Below, one piece after another: positions 39,584-50,050 of a stretch of DNA of 64,000 nucleotides. Origin of the DNA: Nematopogon swammerdamellus (taxonomy: Eukaryota > Arthropoda > Insecta > Lepidoptera > Adelidae); contig OX336338.1 of NCBI GenBank assembly GCA_946902875.1, forward strand, positions 10,469,971-10,533,970, in the 5' to 3' direction. The notes under the pieces are model-generated. The model had not been told where the DNA came from, made no database searches, and saw nothing but the letters and a program-made list of their open reading frames with translations. The position numbers were made by a program, and so were the translations under genes. How positions within the stretch are numbered: the stretch's first letter is position 1; each line of letters opens with the position of its first letter.

Positions 39584-39978
39584 CACAGGGTGTCCAAGGT
39601 TGGGTCAGGAATATCGAAGGATCGTGATATGTATCGTGCGTATAGTGCAGTGATGAAAGATTTTTTTTTTATAAATTATTTCCAATTTTACCATTTTCTA
39701 ACAAAGTAAATGAATACGACAGTGTGAGCGAGCTCTATGCTCGCGCGACCGCGCAGGGCTAGGCTTACCCCACCCCGCCGCATCCGCCGTGCCGCTTGCG
39801 CCTTCGTGGTGCGGTGCGGATTGCTTAGAGCGCGCATAGATTTTGTAAAATTAAAACTTTCAAAATTCATATCTCGAAAACTAGTATAGGTAGGATCATT
39901 TTTTCTTTTTGTAATGTGTTTATTCGATAATATCCAATGGCACATTTCGATATTCCTGACCGAACCTTGAACACCTGT
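39584..39978. mobile_element. Mariner-type MITE with about 33-bp inverted repeats
   Basis: Left end CACAGGGTGTCCAAGGTTGG plus 'gtcaggaatatcgaa'; the right end is the complement of CAGGTGTTCAAGGTTCGGTC plus 'aggaatatcgaa'. TA flanks both ends. The CAGGGTGTCC start is like that of the element at 5732 but the interior is unrelated. Too short for a transposase. Confidence 0.75.
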
Positions 39979-40599
39979 ATATGAAAAAATCTAAATTTTT
40001 GGCAAGTTTGAGATCTGTTTGTATAATTAAATTAAGAAAATGTCTTCAGCGATTTATTTCTCTTCTACCTCAGAATAATGCATAATACGGCCTGGTGATC
40101 ACGGCAGATCCATCCGAGGCAATGTTTACACCATTTTTTTCTGGAGCGATTCAACTCGCGCATACTATTATAGTAGAACGGTCAGTTAGAAGCATGCGCT
40201 CACTCTGTCGCTTGGCGCCACACTAACCCTTTACCTAATTTTGTTTTCGAGGCTTATCCCCTAGATAAAATCCCGCAGGGGGAAATGTCAAGAAATTACA
40301 AAGTGACGCGCAAAATGCAAGTGCGTTCTATCATAGTAGAGCGCGCGTGCACTCTAGTGTTAACCTACCGTACGAACATAATGTATACATGAACATATTA
40401 TACATTTCTGAGATTGAAAACCTTTGAGCATGTATTTTAGTTAGATGTTGTGTTGGGGCAGAAATTCAAAACTGCGACGCGATGTTGCATCACCAAAAGC
40501 CGCGAGTTCACTCGACGCTTCGCAAAAACTTGCGACACCATTCGCATTGCGCATTCCTGCGATGTCATAGATATAACTTTTTATATACTCTATTTCTAA
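39979..40599. other. Intergenic, nothing recognised
   Basis: 'gcgcatactattatagtagaacggtcagt' (40158) and 'gcaagtgcgttctatcatagtagagcgcg' (40318) are partial inverted relatives, hinting at a degraded MITE. No coding signal. Confidence 0.3.
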
Positions 40600-40611
40600 A
40601 TGCGAGAGTGC

Positions 40612-40775
40612 GCGTTGTGAGCCGCTCACTGCCGTATCCGCTCATGGAGGGCTCGCAGCCGAGCGGCGCGAGACGAGCCGCTCGGCTGCGAGCAGACAGG
40701 TCCGAACAAGTTGTGACCACAGAGGAGTTGTGACACACACGAGTTGAGCGGCTCAAGGCCCGGATACTCGCGTGT
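40612..40775. repeat. Nested hairpins, likely a small fold-back element
   Basis: Perfect 16-bp arms GCTCGCAGCCGAGCGG and its complement (about 40651-40666 and 40677-40692) sit inside an outer imperfect inverted pair (TGAGCCGCTCA..GTATCCG and the complement of GAGCGGCTCAAGG..CGGATA). Very GC-rich compared with its surroundings. Confidence 0.6.
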
Positions 40776-41769
40776 GTGTACATAGCTTTAGATACTCCTC
40801 AATCCTAAAATTGGGGATACACCAATATTAGCGCAGGTCTACAGACACCCGGGTCATCTCGTCTGCTCTGTGGAGGATACCGGCTGGCTCGAATAGCAAG
40901 AGATGAGAGGGTTTAGCATGCCCCGGAGAAAAACTGACCTGAAGAGAAACTGACTGTATAAAATTAGATATATACTGCGCATATATTTAATTTTATACTA
41001 TATATTTTATATTATGCAATTGACGTCACATTCACACTAAGTACTCCTGCCCTGTATGATTGAACTTATGATTAAACTGCCAATACAAAGTGCATCCTAA
41101 GAATGAGTGAACTGACATCTAAGGATGCATTTTGTTCACAGATTGACACCAGCATAAGATCATCTGTGTGGCAGACAGCTGTCAGTCAGTTTAGTACACA
41201 AAGCAGAATAATAGGTTGTTGAATTGCATTCAATTGGTGTCATCCCCAAAATAATATAAATGCAAACAATTGACATCAGACGAACCGTAACAGCTGTGTG
41301 TTGATAATGTAACTAACTGACTCGTGGTAACTAACATGTAAGAACTAAGAAGTGTTACAGAGTGTGTACCGGGGGGTTTATAAAGATGTACCGTCGAACT
41401 TTCACCAGTGCACTTGGTTATTTGGAGTAAAACGGAGAGTGCCCATAAGGGTCCCTTTTTCTCGCATTTTGCGACAGGACCCTAACAAATTCAATAGCAA
41501 TTTTTCTCGCAGAAGAATTTTATTTTTTTCATTTAATTCTTTTCACTATCTTTTCGTAAAAAAAAAATCATACAATAATATGTTGATAAATAAATGGTTT
41601 TTAAAAAATGTAATTCATTTAATGTAATGTAATGTAACACATTCCAGTTTAAATGGGCTGGGGAACTGGCTGGTGAAAGTCCTATGGTACGTCTATACAC
41701 ATCCTCTATATTTGTAACGTCATCTTCGTGTTACAATATGATTTTTCACCTGCTCTTTGAGTTGATGCC
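40776..41769. other. Intergenic, nothing recognised
   Basis: AT-rich with unassigned repeats; no exon supported. Confidence 0.3.
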
Positions 41770-42340
41770 TTTTATCCTTTAACAGGTTTTTGGTTAATAA
41801 TGTCGGAGTAACACCGGTCCCACTGCTCAAGGCCGCTAAGGGTCTCGAGGAGGTGCGAGGGTGTGCCACTGCGTTGATCAGCCAGGATGCTGTAAGAGGG
41901 CGGTAAACGGTGACATCTGAGCGATCCGTCGCGAAAGAGATGCAATGCTTTCACTTGATACTTGCTCGGATGTGAGTTTGTGAAGTTTCCTGGAACCAAC
42001 AAGTATCAAATATGTACATGTTTGATGAATATGATTCAGCGGATGATTGGTATAGGTAAGTGGGATCAGTTTTAAAATGCAATGCATGACTCATCTACAG
42101 CTACCTGCAACTTTTTTTTTATATAACCAGACATGGTTTTTCAACTTTAGAGCAGTGCAAACGCTGCAATTTGGTGAATTTATTTTTCAGACCATGTGGG
42201 CACTTATGTTTAATGGAATGTGTCCAGATCGGAGTCTTAATATTAGATTTATGTTTCGACGTGAAAGGCCCGAGCCCATAAACCATGGCTGTCGAAGTGG
42301 TTCCGCTTGTATGGTCTTATACCAAATGCCCTTCTAGGTA
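41770..42340 (-). mobile_element. Decayed I/R1-type LINE, ORF2 C-terminal region
   Basis: Minus strand: PWFMGSGLSRRNINLILRLR then SGHIPLN, and SPNCSVCTALK, matching the 'I.RLR.GH..L......SP.C..C' zinc-binding region after the RNase H domain of I-like LINEs. Further left, VSSESIASLSRRIAQMSPFT..LLQHP fits the following C-terminal part. Several stops and frame changes; inactive. Confidence 0.65.
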
Positions 42341-42839
42341 CTGACCTTCTGTCAAAGTACTCTTTTCAAGTGATAGGTAAGATGAGTACTATGGGGCTTA
42401 TATTAACAAATGATTGTTGAAGCCCTAAAAATAATAAAAAAATTTAATAAAAAAATCTGAACATGCCAGGGTACATAAAAATATTCTGAATATTGTATTT
42501 CCTTCAACTAGGTCCTAATCACATGCAATCTCCTTTTCCACCAGCCTGCCTTAAGTCCTCCACGAAGGCAACCTGCCTCTCCTTTCGTATTAGGACAGAA
42601 CATTAACATACTTGATATCCACACAACTGAAATGCTTGAATCTTCTCCAGCTCCAAGCATTTAAGCTACAGAAGCTATGCCAACAAAAGAAATTAAGCAT
42701 TAAGAATAAAGACCTAGGGAGCATTTTTGGGAAGGACCAGAGTAAGTCAGTCAGAGCGTACACTTCCACTGCTGGATATATATGGCTCTCTAATTCTCCA
42801 GTCCTCCCGGCCTTCAGCGGTAGATACGGAACCAATGTT
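42341..42839. other. Intergenic, nothing recognised
   Basis: AT-rich; contains 'cactgctggatatatatggc' near 42767, a scrap of the RTE-like LINE tail (compare 61612). No gene. Confidence 0.35.
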
Positions 42840-42842
42840 TTC

Positions 42843-42960
42843 TGCTGAGATAATCCGGTCTGAGTGGCTGAGCCAGAGGAGCCAAAGGACATGCTCCGAC
42901 CAGCCAATATCACCTCCGAGAAGGTAGGCGCCATACCGGAGACTTCTCTTTGGATTGTCG
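42843..42960 (-). mobile_element. SINE type B 3' fragment, reverse
   Basis: 'ggtctgagtggctgagcc', 'ggagccaaaggacatgctcc', 'ccaatatcacctccgagaag' and 'gccataccggagacttctct' match the 3' third of the type B SINE on the opposite strand. Confidence 0.7.
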
Positions 42961-43148
42961 CTGCCATTAGCCCCACGATTTGAATAATCAAATCATTCAG
43001 CACAGCTAGTGTTGCGATATATAAACTTTCACAAGCAAACAATGCAGATTAGTATAATATGATATGTGACATGTCATGATATACACATACGTGACTTGAT
43101 ACCACATGATAAGTGGTACAGTACACACTTCACAGGTACATTACAGTA

Positions 43149-43250
43149 CAGTAGAATGTTGGTCATCCGAACATCGATTATTCGAACGTCGATTATCCGA
43201 ACGTCGATTATCCGAACGTCGATTATCCCAACGACCGCTTATTCGAACAG
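43149..43250. repeat. Tandem TCGATTATCCGAACG units (pogo/Tigger-end-like)
   Basis: About five units of a 15-16 bp repeat, ATCGATTATTCGAACG to GTCGATTATCCGAACG, preceded by CAGTAGAATGTTGGTCATCC. 'CAGT...TCGATTATCCGAAC' is the style of pogo/Tigger terminal repeats (family knowledge); tandem amplification of such an end is unusual. Confidence 0.65.
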
Positions 43251-43269
43251 CCTTAAAAAAATTAATGTA

Positions 43270-43638
43270 ATATAACTCTATATTTTTGGCTCTTGCCAAC
43301 CGGTAAGAAACTTCGCGGTGGTGGGTACACCCCACTAGTGAATATATATACTCCACCCGAGGTTGCCAGCCACCAGTGGTACACGTCTGAAAGTGTTAAC
43401 GTTTAAAACAAAACAACAAACCAGCAAACGTCGCAGCAACGGGCCGCACTCAGCAAGGTTGTCGCACCCCTCGGTACCACTGTATAGTGTGAATGTATGT
43501 ATAGTGTGTAGCACTAGGACGCGCCGAGAGGGCGGCGCGCTTCTGGCACGGCCCCCTCCAGCAACTGCTTCGAGGTCCCAGCGTCCCATTCCTCTCGCGG
43601 CACCAATCTGAATGCTGCCTCGTCCGGAGATGAGCGTT
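43270..43638 (-). pseudogene. Transmembrane PGRP-like gene, second exon (broken)
   Basis: Minus-strand acceptor ttgaatttcag ends at 43639; the exon begins AA CGC, which with the final G of the 44689 exon gives Glu. The frame reads RSSPDEAAFRLVPREEWDAG, the start of a peptidoglycan-recognition (amidase-2-like) domain, and runs to a TAG at 43516-43514. One frame over, overlapping the end of this reading, is RRVLVLHT and, after about nine extra codons from a local duplication of 'acactataca', TEGCDNLAECG, the next conserved PGRP segment. A third frame gives GGWQ..YIYSLVG (43356-43300), resembling the GW..IGY.FLVG stretch. Three frame changes point to decay or assembly errors. The domain's second half is not found; the tandem repeat at 43149-43250 follows. 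Confidence 0.6.
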
Positions 43639-43734
43639 CTGAAATTCAATATACCTGTTACACAAAGACTGAACAACAAATACGGCTCAGATTTCCTCCA
43701 CTTCTCACCTCACTGCTCGCCCCTATTTAAGTAA

Positions 43735-43935
43735 ATGCGATGGTGCAGGGCGAAGAAAAACTGCAGGTCCGTTGTTTGGTTTAACCATACAGACTGGTAA
43801 CACCACACAGAATGAAGCTAGGTCAAAACGGCTATAAAAGTAGCCGACACAATCAAAGTGAAGCACTGGCATGGTATCTAGTTAGCAAGGTGTGATGGGC
43901 TGACATCAGGGATGTAGGAGGTGATGAAGACCACT
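43735..43935 (+). mobile_element. SINE type A fragment, strongly diverged
   Basis: 'aaactgcaggtccgttg', 'aaaacggctataaaagtagc', 'gaagcactggcatggtatct' and 'gatgggctgacatcagggat' follow the order of the type A SINE body. Old copy. Confidence 0.55.
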
Positions 43936-44159
43936 CATAAAAAAAATTGTCATGCCCCTTCACAAGTTATAAGCGTTCACTTGTAGCTCGTGAATGGCTT
44001 TCCTAACACTAAAAGGTTAATAAGTACTTATAGATGCAAATCTGAGAAAGGGGAAATATTCGTCCCCACCCAGGATGTGAACCTGAACCTCAGAGATAAA
44101 CCGTCAATATTCTAAGCGACATAGTGGCTTTGGACGGAAGTATAAAAATAAATAAGAAA

Positions 44160-44495
44160 AGTGCAGCCAAGTGCGAGTCCGACTCGCGCATCGAGGGTTC
44201 TGTACCGACACGTAATTGGTCAGTTTTTATTTGTTGTTTTATTTCAGAGTTTGCACTATAATCGCACAAAGTTTGACGATTCTTTGTATTGCAGTTTTTA
44301 CGATAGAACAATAACAAAAATAGTTGAAAAAACTTATTTCTTGCGTCCCCTTAATTTAATATTTGTTGGAATATCTTTCAAAATAATACATATTTTGTGA
44401 ACATTTCAACCGGCTACCTATTACGGTTCAAAATATACCTATACCTATCCCTTTAAAGATAGGACAGACGGACTACGCCGTTCGTCTGTCCTAGC
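44160..44495 (+). mobile_element. LINE-like dispersed fragment, copy 3
   Basis: Starts 'cagccaagtgcgagtccgac' then 'cgcgcatcgagggttctgta' and ends 'ggacagacggactacgccg', as in the elements at 3660 and 34900. No intact ORF. It lies in the intron between the two PGRP exons. Confidence 0.5.
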
Positions 44496-44688
44496 AATAG
44501 TTTAAATTTTTTACCTCTTCGAGGTACTCTATTCTTTATTCTTTATTCATCATTACTACGCCTGAATTTGTCCAATTTTGTTTTTGGATTGTAAATACAA
44601 TTTTTACACCCACGATTACACCCACAAAAAAGAGCAAGTAAAAAACTTCGCGTACGTACGAAATCTAAAAAGCAGGAAACGCGCTCAC

Positions 44689-44902
44689 CCTGTTCTATCA
44701 GCAAGTAAGTGCCAATGATAACTCCGGCGATGAGCATCAGCAGCATGCCGGTGACGATGATGGCGATGACGTGGTCCCGCCGCCGCGGCGGCGTCTCCCG
44801 CGCCGGCGCGCCAGGCGGCGGCAGCAGCGGCGTGCGCTCCGACGACTGCGCCTCCCGCCCCTCCTCGTGGTACGAGTGTCGCCGCGACTCGTGGTCTGAC
44901 AT
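44689..44902 (-). CDS. Transmembrane PGRP-like gene, first coding exon
   Basis: The minus-strand ATG at 44902 (an in-frame ATG at 44929 would add nine residues) opens a 71-codon exon: MSDHESRRHSYHEEGREAQS, an acidic-dileucine-like SERTPLLPP, a basic stretch (TPPRRRDH) and one membrane span (about residues 44-68, IAIIVTGMLLMLIAGVIIGT), ending LIEQ plus one G before a consensus gtgagc donor. With no signal peptide and a basic flank on the N-side, a type II topology is inferred. In phase with the PGRP-like exon at 43638, this looks like a PGRP-LC/LA-class receptor whose extracellular domain binds bacterial peptidoglycan upstream of the IMD pathway. The identification depends on the broken second exon; on its own this is just a single-pass membrane protein N-terminus. 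Confidence 0.6.
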
Positions 44903-44929
44903 TGTTACAACATTTTTTTTAGACAACAT

Positions 44930-46700
44930 TTATTTATTTATTTATGTTACAAAACATTCACACGCCAACAGCCATTCACAATGTAGATACATTTTATTTT
45001 TTTTTATGCCTAAAGTATGACCAATTACATGTTTCTCTGATTAGTTTTTTTATTTATGTTTGCGTAGGGCATATAGGTGTCTAAAGGTGTGTGAGGTGTA
45101 CATCATGGTAAGGTCTTTTGAAAAATCTGTCAGGCATCTGTTTGCATGTCATTTTCCATAAAAAATTGTGTTAAATGTAGATGTCACAAAAGTAATTACA
45201 AATTTGGTTATAATATAATATAAGAATGGAGAATATATTGTTGTGTCATTCGATATGGGTGGCTCAGTCAGAGGGGCCAAAGCACACGCTCCGACCAGCC
45301 AATATCACCTCCGAGAAGGTATATGTCATTTTGAAGACGTCTCTCTGGGATTGCTGTTTTATTGGCTTTTTTGACAGACGTCTGTCTGTCTGTCACACGC
45401 TCTATCCGTGGCGATTTTTTTGGAATATAATGCTCAATAAATAAGTAGTCCACTTTGTCTTAACCACCTATTTTGAATCTGTTATATACCTATAGCGTTC
45501 TTATGATGACACGTAGCACCGCGTAGAGGACCACCTTACACCTATGCACCCAAACACACTTGCTATGCATTGAATGCATTGAACTCTCTGTGTGATATCA
45601 ACGTGTGTACATATACTTACAAAAATGGAGAATGTACCGTGCGTGTGGGGCCGATACTTAAAAAGAATAGCACCACTGCATCTCTCCCCGTGCATATCGT
45701 AAAAGCAGGGATAAGGACAAAAAATAAAAAGATGTTTTGCATATAGGCGACCGGATAGCCACCTTAAAGTTTGGCACGGTCCTTTCATCGAGTCATGCAG
45801 CAGGTGGGTCTTCGTGCCTTAATTGCTGCTTGATAGTTATCTTGTCCTAATACTTTGCTAAATGATGATCGGTGTTGTTACAAGAGTACTTACAGCACAA
45901 CACCGATTACTCTGCTTACCCGATTGTCGGGATACAGCGTGTAGTATTAATACATACAGTGTTAATACATACAGTATGTATGTAAAATGGGGAAACCAAG
46001 AACTGAAACGCAACAGTTCAAGTATGAAACTGGTAATCAACCGCTTAATTAACTTTAAATATTATGACAAAAGTAGTTCTCGTGATAACAAAGAGCAAAA
46101 GTGAAAGGAACAGAATGTAATCTATACTGTATAACTCATCAACAGCAATTTGTGATAACAAGTTTGCTTTAAGAGCAATTTATTATTTAAATATGATATT
46201 ATTTGCAACTGTAGATGCTGATAACTGCAAATGGTGTTTGCCAAACATGTGACAATAGGTTTAATAGAAATTAATCTAGGATAATTTCTTGTAACCTTTA
46301 GCAAGCTTCAAAAATAGAGGTTTCAACCTTTATGTAGGTAGGTACATATATAATTATATTACATGAGATCTAATATAAATAATATGTAGATGCCAGAACA
46401 CTTGCAAAGTAGTGCAATATCGGTAACGCGTTGGCAGATATGCCAGTGTTAAAGGTTTAATTCCTGGTCGGGCGGGACTAATGTTTTTCTCTTAATTTTT
46501 TTTGGCTTTGCATTTTATCAAGGACTTTGGTATTAATCATTAAGTAGCTAATCAATTATTAATTAATAACTAAAAATAAATAATACAGTACAATAAACAT
46601 AGGTATTTATCCATTCGTTTGTAGTTTATCATAATGCTTTAGTACCTAATACATTGCCACAAACTATTCTTGTTCGCCTGCATATAAAGGATGTCTCAAT
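44930..46700. other. Between PGRP-like and PAN3 genes; repeats, no gene
   Basis: A SINE type B 3' fragment in reverse (45245-45330), a 'ctctccccgtgcat' LINE-tail module (45635-45735), a repeat 'acaacaccgattactctgct' at 45897 that recurs at 47645, and AT-rich sequence. The promoter of the PGRP-like gene would lie just right of 44930, but no motif is decisive. Confidence 0.4.
45245..45330 (-). mobile_element. SINE type B 3' fragment, reverse
   Basis: 'cgatatgggtggctcagtca', 'ggggccaaagcacacgctcc' and 'ccaatatcacctccgagaag' match the 3' end of type B on the minus strand. Confidence 0.7.
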
Positions 46701-47110
46701 AAGAATGCACTATTTAAATTTTGTGGAATTTTTTTCTTGTGCAAGTGGCAAATTTGAAATTTGACAGCTGTCACCTATGATTGTTCCGATTATTATAAAT
46801 GGAGCACTACACAAAAGAAGAAAGCGTTATCATTGTGAAAACCCTTTACAAAATTGGGGACTGAGACTGCTCGCAAACTTGCTGAATTTACAGTCGATAA
46901 AGTGCACCTAATTTGTCAACAATTGAAGTGGTCAAAAAATTTGAAGAAACTTTGTCGATTATTTCTTCAAATTTTTTGAACACTATTCGAATAGTTGACA
47001 AATTAGGTGCACTTTCTCGGCCGAAAATTCCGCGAAGTTTGCGAGCGGTCTCAGTCCCCATTTTTGTAATGGGTTTTCACAATGATAAAATTACATCTAT
47101 TGACGGGAAG
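46700..47110. mobile_element. Fold-back fragment of a mariner-like transposase gene
   Basis: Arms GGGGACTGAGACTGCTCGCA...AATTTGTCAAC (46857-46920) and their complement (46995-47060) flank a centre with a further inverted pair around 'aatttgaagaaac'. Translations include STIEVVKKFEETLSII and NTIRIVDKLGALSRPK, resembling the helix-turn-helix region ('STIRRIV.KFEETGSV...R..RP') of mariner/IS630-like transposases. Like the element at 5732, this is two inverted halves of one sequence. Confidence 0.5.
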
Positions 47111-48009
47111 TGAAACGTCCATCCATACACATCCTTTGTGAATGTGAAGTGCTCATTCACAGTAGAAGTCATATTCTTAGGGGTATATTTTTAACCCATG
47201 CCAAATACGGGCACTCAACCCCAAGAATTACGAACTCGGTTCACAGCGGAAATCGAACTTGGGGGTGAGCTGTAAACTTTTGAGAGATCACAATAGATCT
47301 TCCTAGGTCGCAGTGACAACAGGGCTCAGGAGCCTTAACTCTCACACTTTAAATCAAATCATCATATGTTGTGTCTTGAGGATCAGTGGTCGGTGGTACG
47401 TACACATCTCCGGGTGGTTATAATACATATCTAATATTAACACAATAATCAAGGGAACAGCTAGTAATAAATAATATGTGCGAACAAAGTATAGTAGTAA
47501 GAGTATTGGTCTGGACGGAGTCTGCCCGACTGTAGTCTCGGTAGCATAGTTGTATCCGGTATAAGAGTATAGTAGTATAATAATAAATTGATTGATTGAT
47601 TGATTAATTGGTTTTGTGCTGTAATTTATTAGAGTACTTGTAGCACAACACCGATTACTCTGCTTACCCCGATTGTCGGGATTCAGCGTGTGTGATATGT
47701 ATGTATGTATGATTGAAAGATCACATTATACCTCGCTTTAAAATTGCTTGAAATGACATTGAGTCTTTATAATGTCACACAATACCTAGAAAGTAAAAGC
47801 GCTAACCACAGCACTAACTTCTAATATGTTTAAACAATGATGCCGCACTTGAACAAAGCAATTACTGAACTGATTTTTAATAAGACTGAAACTGAGCGGG
47901 TGACTATTGTGGTCGACCGTGAATATTGTATTACAAGCTTCTGCACAATGTACGAACATGGATACCTATTAGTTACCGATACCTGTGTATTTAATTGAAG
48001 GTTCATTGT
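47111..48009. other. Intergenic, nothing recognised
   Basis: Contains (attg)n near 47587-47605 and the 'acaacaccgattactctgct' repeat at 47645-47690. No coding signal. Confidence 0.35.
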
Positions 48010-48012
48010 CGA

Positions 48013-48372
48013 AGCGTTAAGAGCGTTCCGTTCAAAGTGACAGGCGACGGTGCTGCCTGGAAAAAAACAAGCCATGAAGCTGTAGTTGATTTTGATTGTG
48101 ATATTCTAAGATACTGAAAACAGTTTTGTATTGCTCAGTTTATGCACAATCATTATAACGGATTACGGTGGCCATCGAAATCCGTTATAATGATTGTGCA
48201 TAAACTGAGCAATACAAAACTGTTTTCAGTATCTTAGAATATCATAATCAAAACCAACTACAGCTTCATGGCTTGTTTTTTCCAGTTATGGCTTTGTTTA
48301 AGAGATATATATCATTTACTTGAGTGGCAGCACCGTCGTCTGTCATTTTGCACGGAACGCTCTTAACATAGG
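48013..48372. repeat. Long near-perfect inverted repeat (hairpin)
   Basis: The left arm begins GTTAAGAGCGTTCCGTTCAA and ends 'cattataacggatt'; the right arm is the complement, ending at about 48368. The inner 110 bp of each arm are almost identical (for example ATGATTGTGCATAAACTGAG); the loop is only about 15 bp (acggtggccatcgaa). The right arm carries about 35 extra bp ('atggctttgtttaagagata'). Confidence 0.85.
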
Positions 48373-48510
48373 TAGATAGATAGAAAATGTTTTATTGCTC
48401 CAAGAAACATTCAACAGTAATAAGCACATCAGAACCATTTACATACGGTGCAAAGGCGGACTTATCCCTTACAGAGATTTCTTCCAGTCAACCTTTGGAT
48501 GTTCTTAATA
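48366..48510 (-). mobile_element. LINE 3' tail (CR1/Jockey-like), reverse
   Basis: 'ataggtagatagatagaaaa', 'gcaaaggcggacttatccct' and 'ttccagtcaacctttggatg' mirror the tails at 26642 and 32550. Confidence 0.7.
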
Positions 48511-48530
48511 CATTAAATTTTTTTTTTTTA

Positions 48531-48795
48531 TGGAAACTGACACAGTTGGCTACATCACCTACAACATCCGTGATGTCAGCCCATAACACCGGGTGAACTT
48601 GGTGCCACGTGAGTGCTTCCCTTCGGTCATGCCGGCTACACTGAACTAGATGGAAAACACAAACTATTTACATAGCCGTTTCGACCGACCTTTCATTCAG
48701 TGCGGTGGTACCAACCCGGGCGGGTTAAACCCTACCACCTAGTAATATAAGAAGGGAGTCATATCCCTTAGTCGCCTTTTACGACACACACGGAT
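48531..48795 (-). mobile_element. SINE type A 3' part joined to a LINE-tail module, reverse
   Basis: 48531-48745 is the 3' half of type A (GACACAGTTGGCTACATCAC to 'gggttaaaccctaccaccta'); it then runs into 'gggagtcatatcccttagtc' and 'gccttttacgacac'. The same SINE-to-module junction in the opposite order occurs at 14756-14820, so this combination may be one dispersed unit. Confidence 0.65.
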
Positions 48796-48799
48796 GACG

Positions 48800-50050
48800 T
48801 CACGACATATACATATAATTTGGATGTTCTTAATACACACCCCAACCCCCCACCCCAAAGAGCATGTGTCGTTGGTTTGAAAAAAAAAATTAAAACTATT
48901 TTCTTACCTTATTTAGGTGGGGGGAGGGGAGAGACACTCCCCTCCGTGGAGATGTGTTTGAAATTTGAGATATCCATTTTTGAAATTAGAGGTTAGGTCG
49001 GCCAGTAAACAGTTGTTTTTGACTAAAATTAGGCTAATTAAAAAAAGTGAGTCGGTTTTGGCACTCGCCCGCCGCTAGCGACTACCGCAGCACGCCCGTT
49101 TCGCTCGCTCGGCTCTTGCATAGTGGTCGCAGTTCTAACCTAACCTAACCATAATTTTAAGATTGATCTCTGGCAAAAAAAAATCACGAATATTCTCCTA
49201 ATATCCTAAACTGCAGGATAGATGTATCAGTGATTTGCTACTCGTGCCTCAAGTTACTAATTCTCACCGTTAACCTGGGAATGCAGCCAAACCTTAACAT
49301 GAAATTTATTTACTAGGTTACCTAGTTTATTCTATTTGTGTCAGTTATTTTTTTTCTACATGTTTTCTGTGTTTAGTTTTTTTATATATACCTACCTATA
49401 CAAATACCTATATAAATCTGCTTATAATCTTACAACATGCCTAAAAAAATAAGTAAATTAGAAGACTGACTCACCCACAGGAGAAACTAATGGTTGCATT
49501 TTAACCTCTTCAGATAAGGAGTCACAGCAGGGGGTGGGAGCTGCAGGCGGAATTTCGCGTTCGCCCGCGCCAACTCATTCTAGGTACCTGTTGGTATTGT
49601 GGTTTCGTTTTATGAACAAAACAAAATAGTACCTAACACTCATTAGTGTCAATGACTTTCTCACACTCAAAACACGTACCTATTTAGTACCTTAGCTACC
49701 TACGTCCATGCAAAATACAAAATGAATGAATCAAATCAAATCTTTCTTTCTTTGACTTGACTTGACAGTTGACACCTCTGAGGTTGACTTTTGGTTGACT
49801 TCAAAGAACTTGACATTGACAGTCATGCAGAGCTGGTTTTTTTTTTATTATCCTAATTGTAGAGAGGGCTACGGTTTTGAGCCATACTGCCTAGTCGTCA
49901 TGTAATAGATTCATATGAGTGACGTTTTGTTGACCAACACGAAGGGACTCGGCTACACGATTTGACAATTCTTTGAGTTGGGCACGAAGGCCGATTTCTC
50001 TCCAATCCAACTGTTTAGTCTAAGGTGGGGCGCACACAAGGAAAATTGCC
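48800..50050. other. Intergenic, nothing recognised
   Basis: C-rich (48838-48858) and G-rich (48918-48933) patches and AT-rich DNA; no exon or repeat family assigned. Confidence 0.35.

Noticed and set aside
44709..45020. A 103-codon plus-strand open frame
   Set aside because: It is the antisense of the PGRP-like membrane-anchor exon; the minus strand has the Met start, membrane span and consensus donor.
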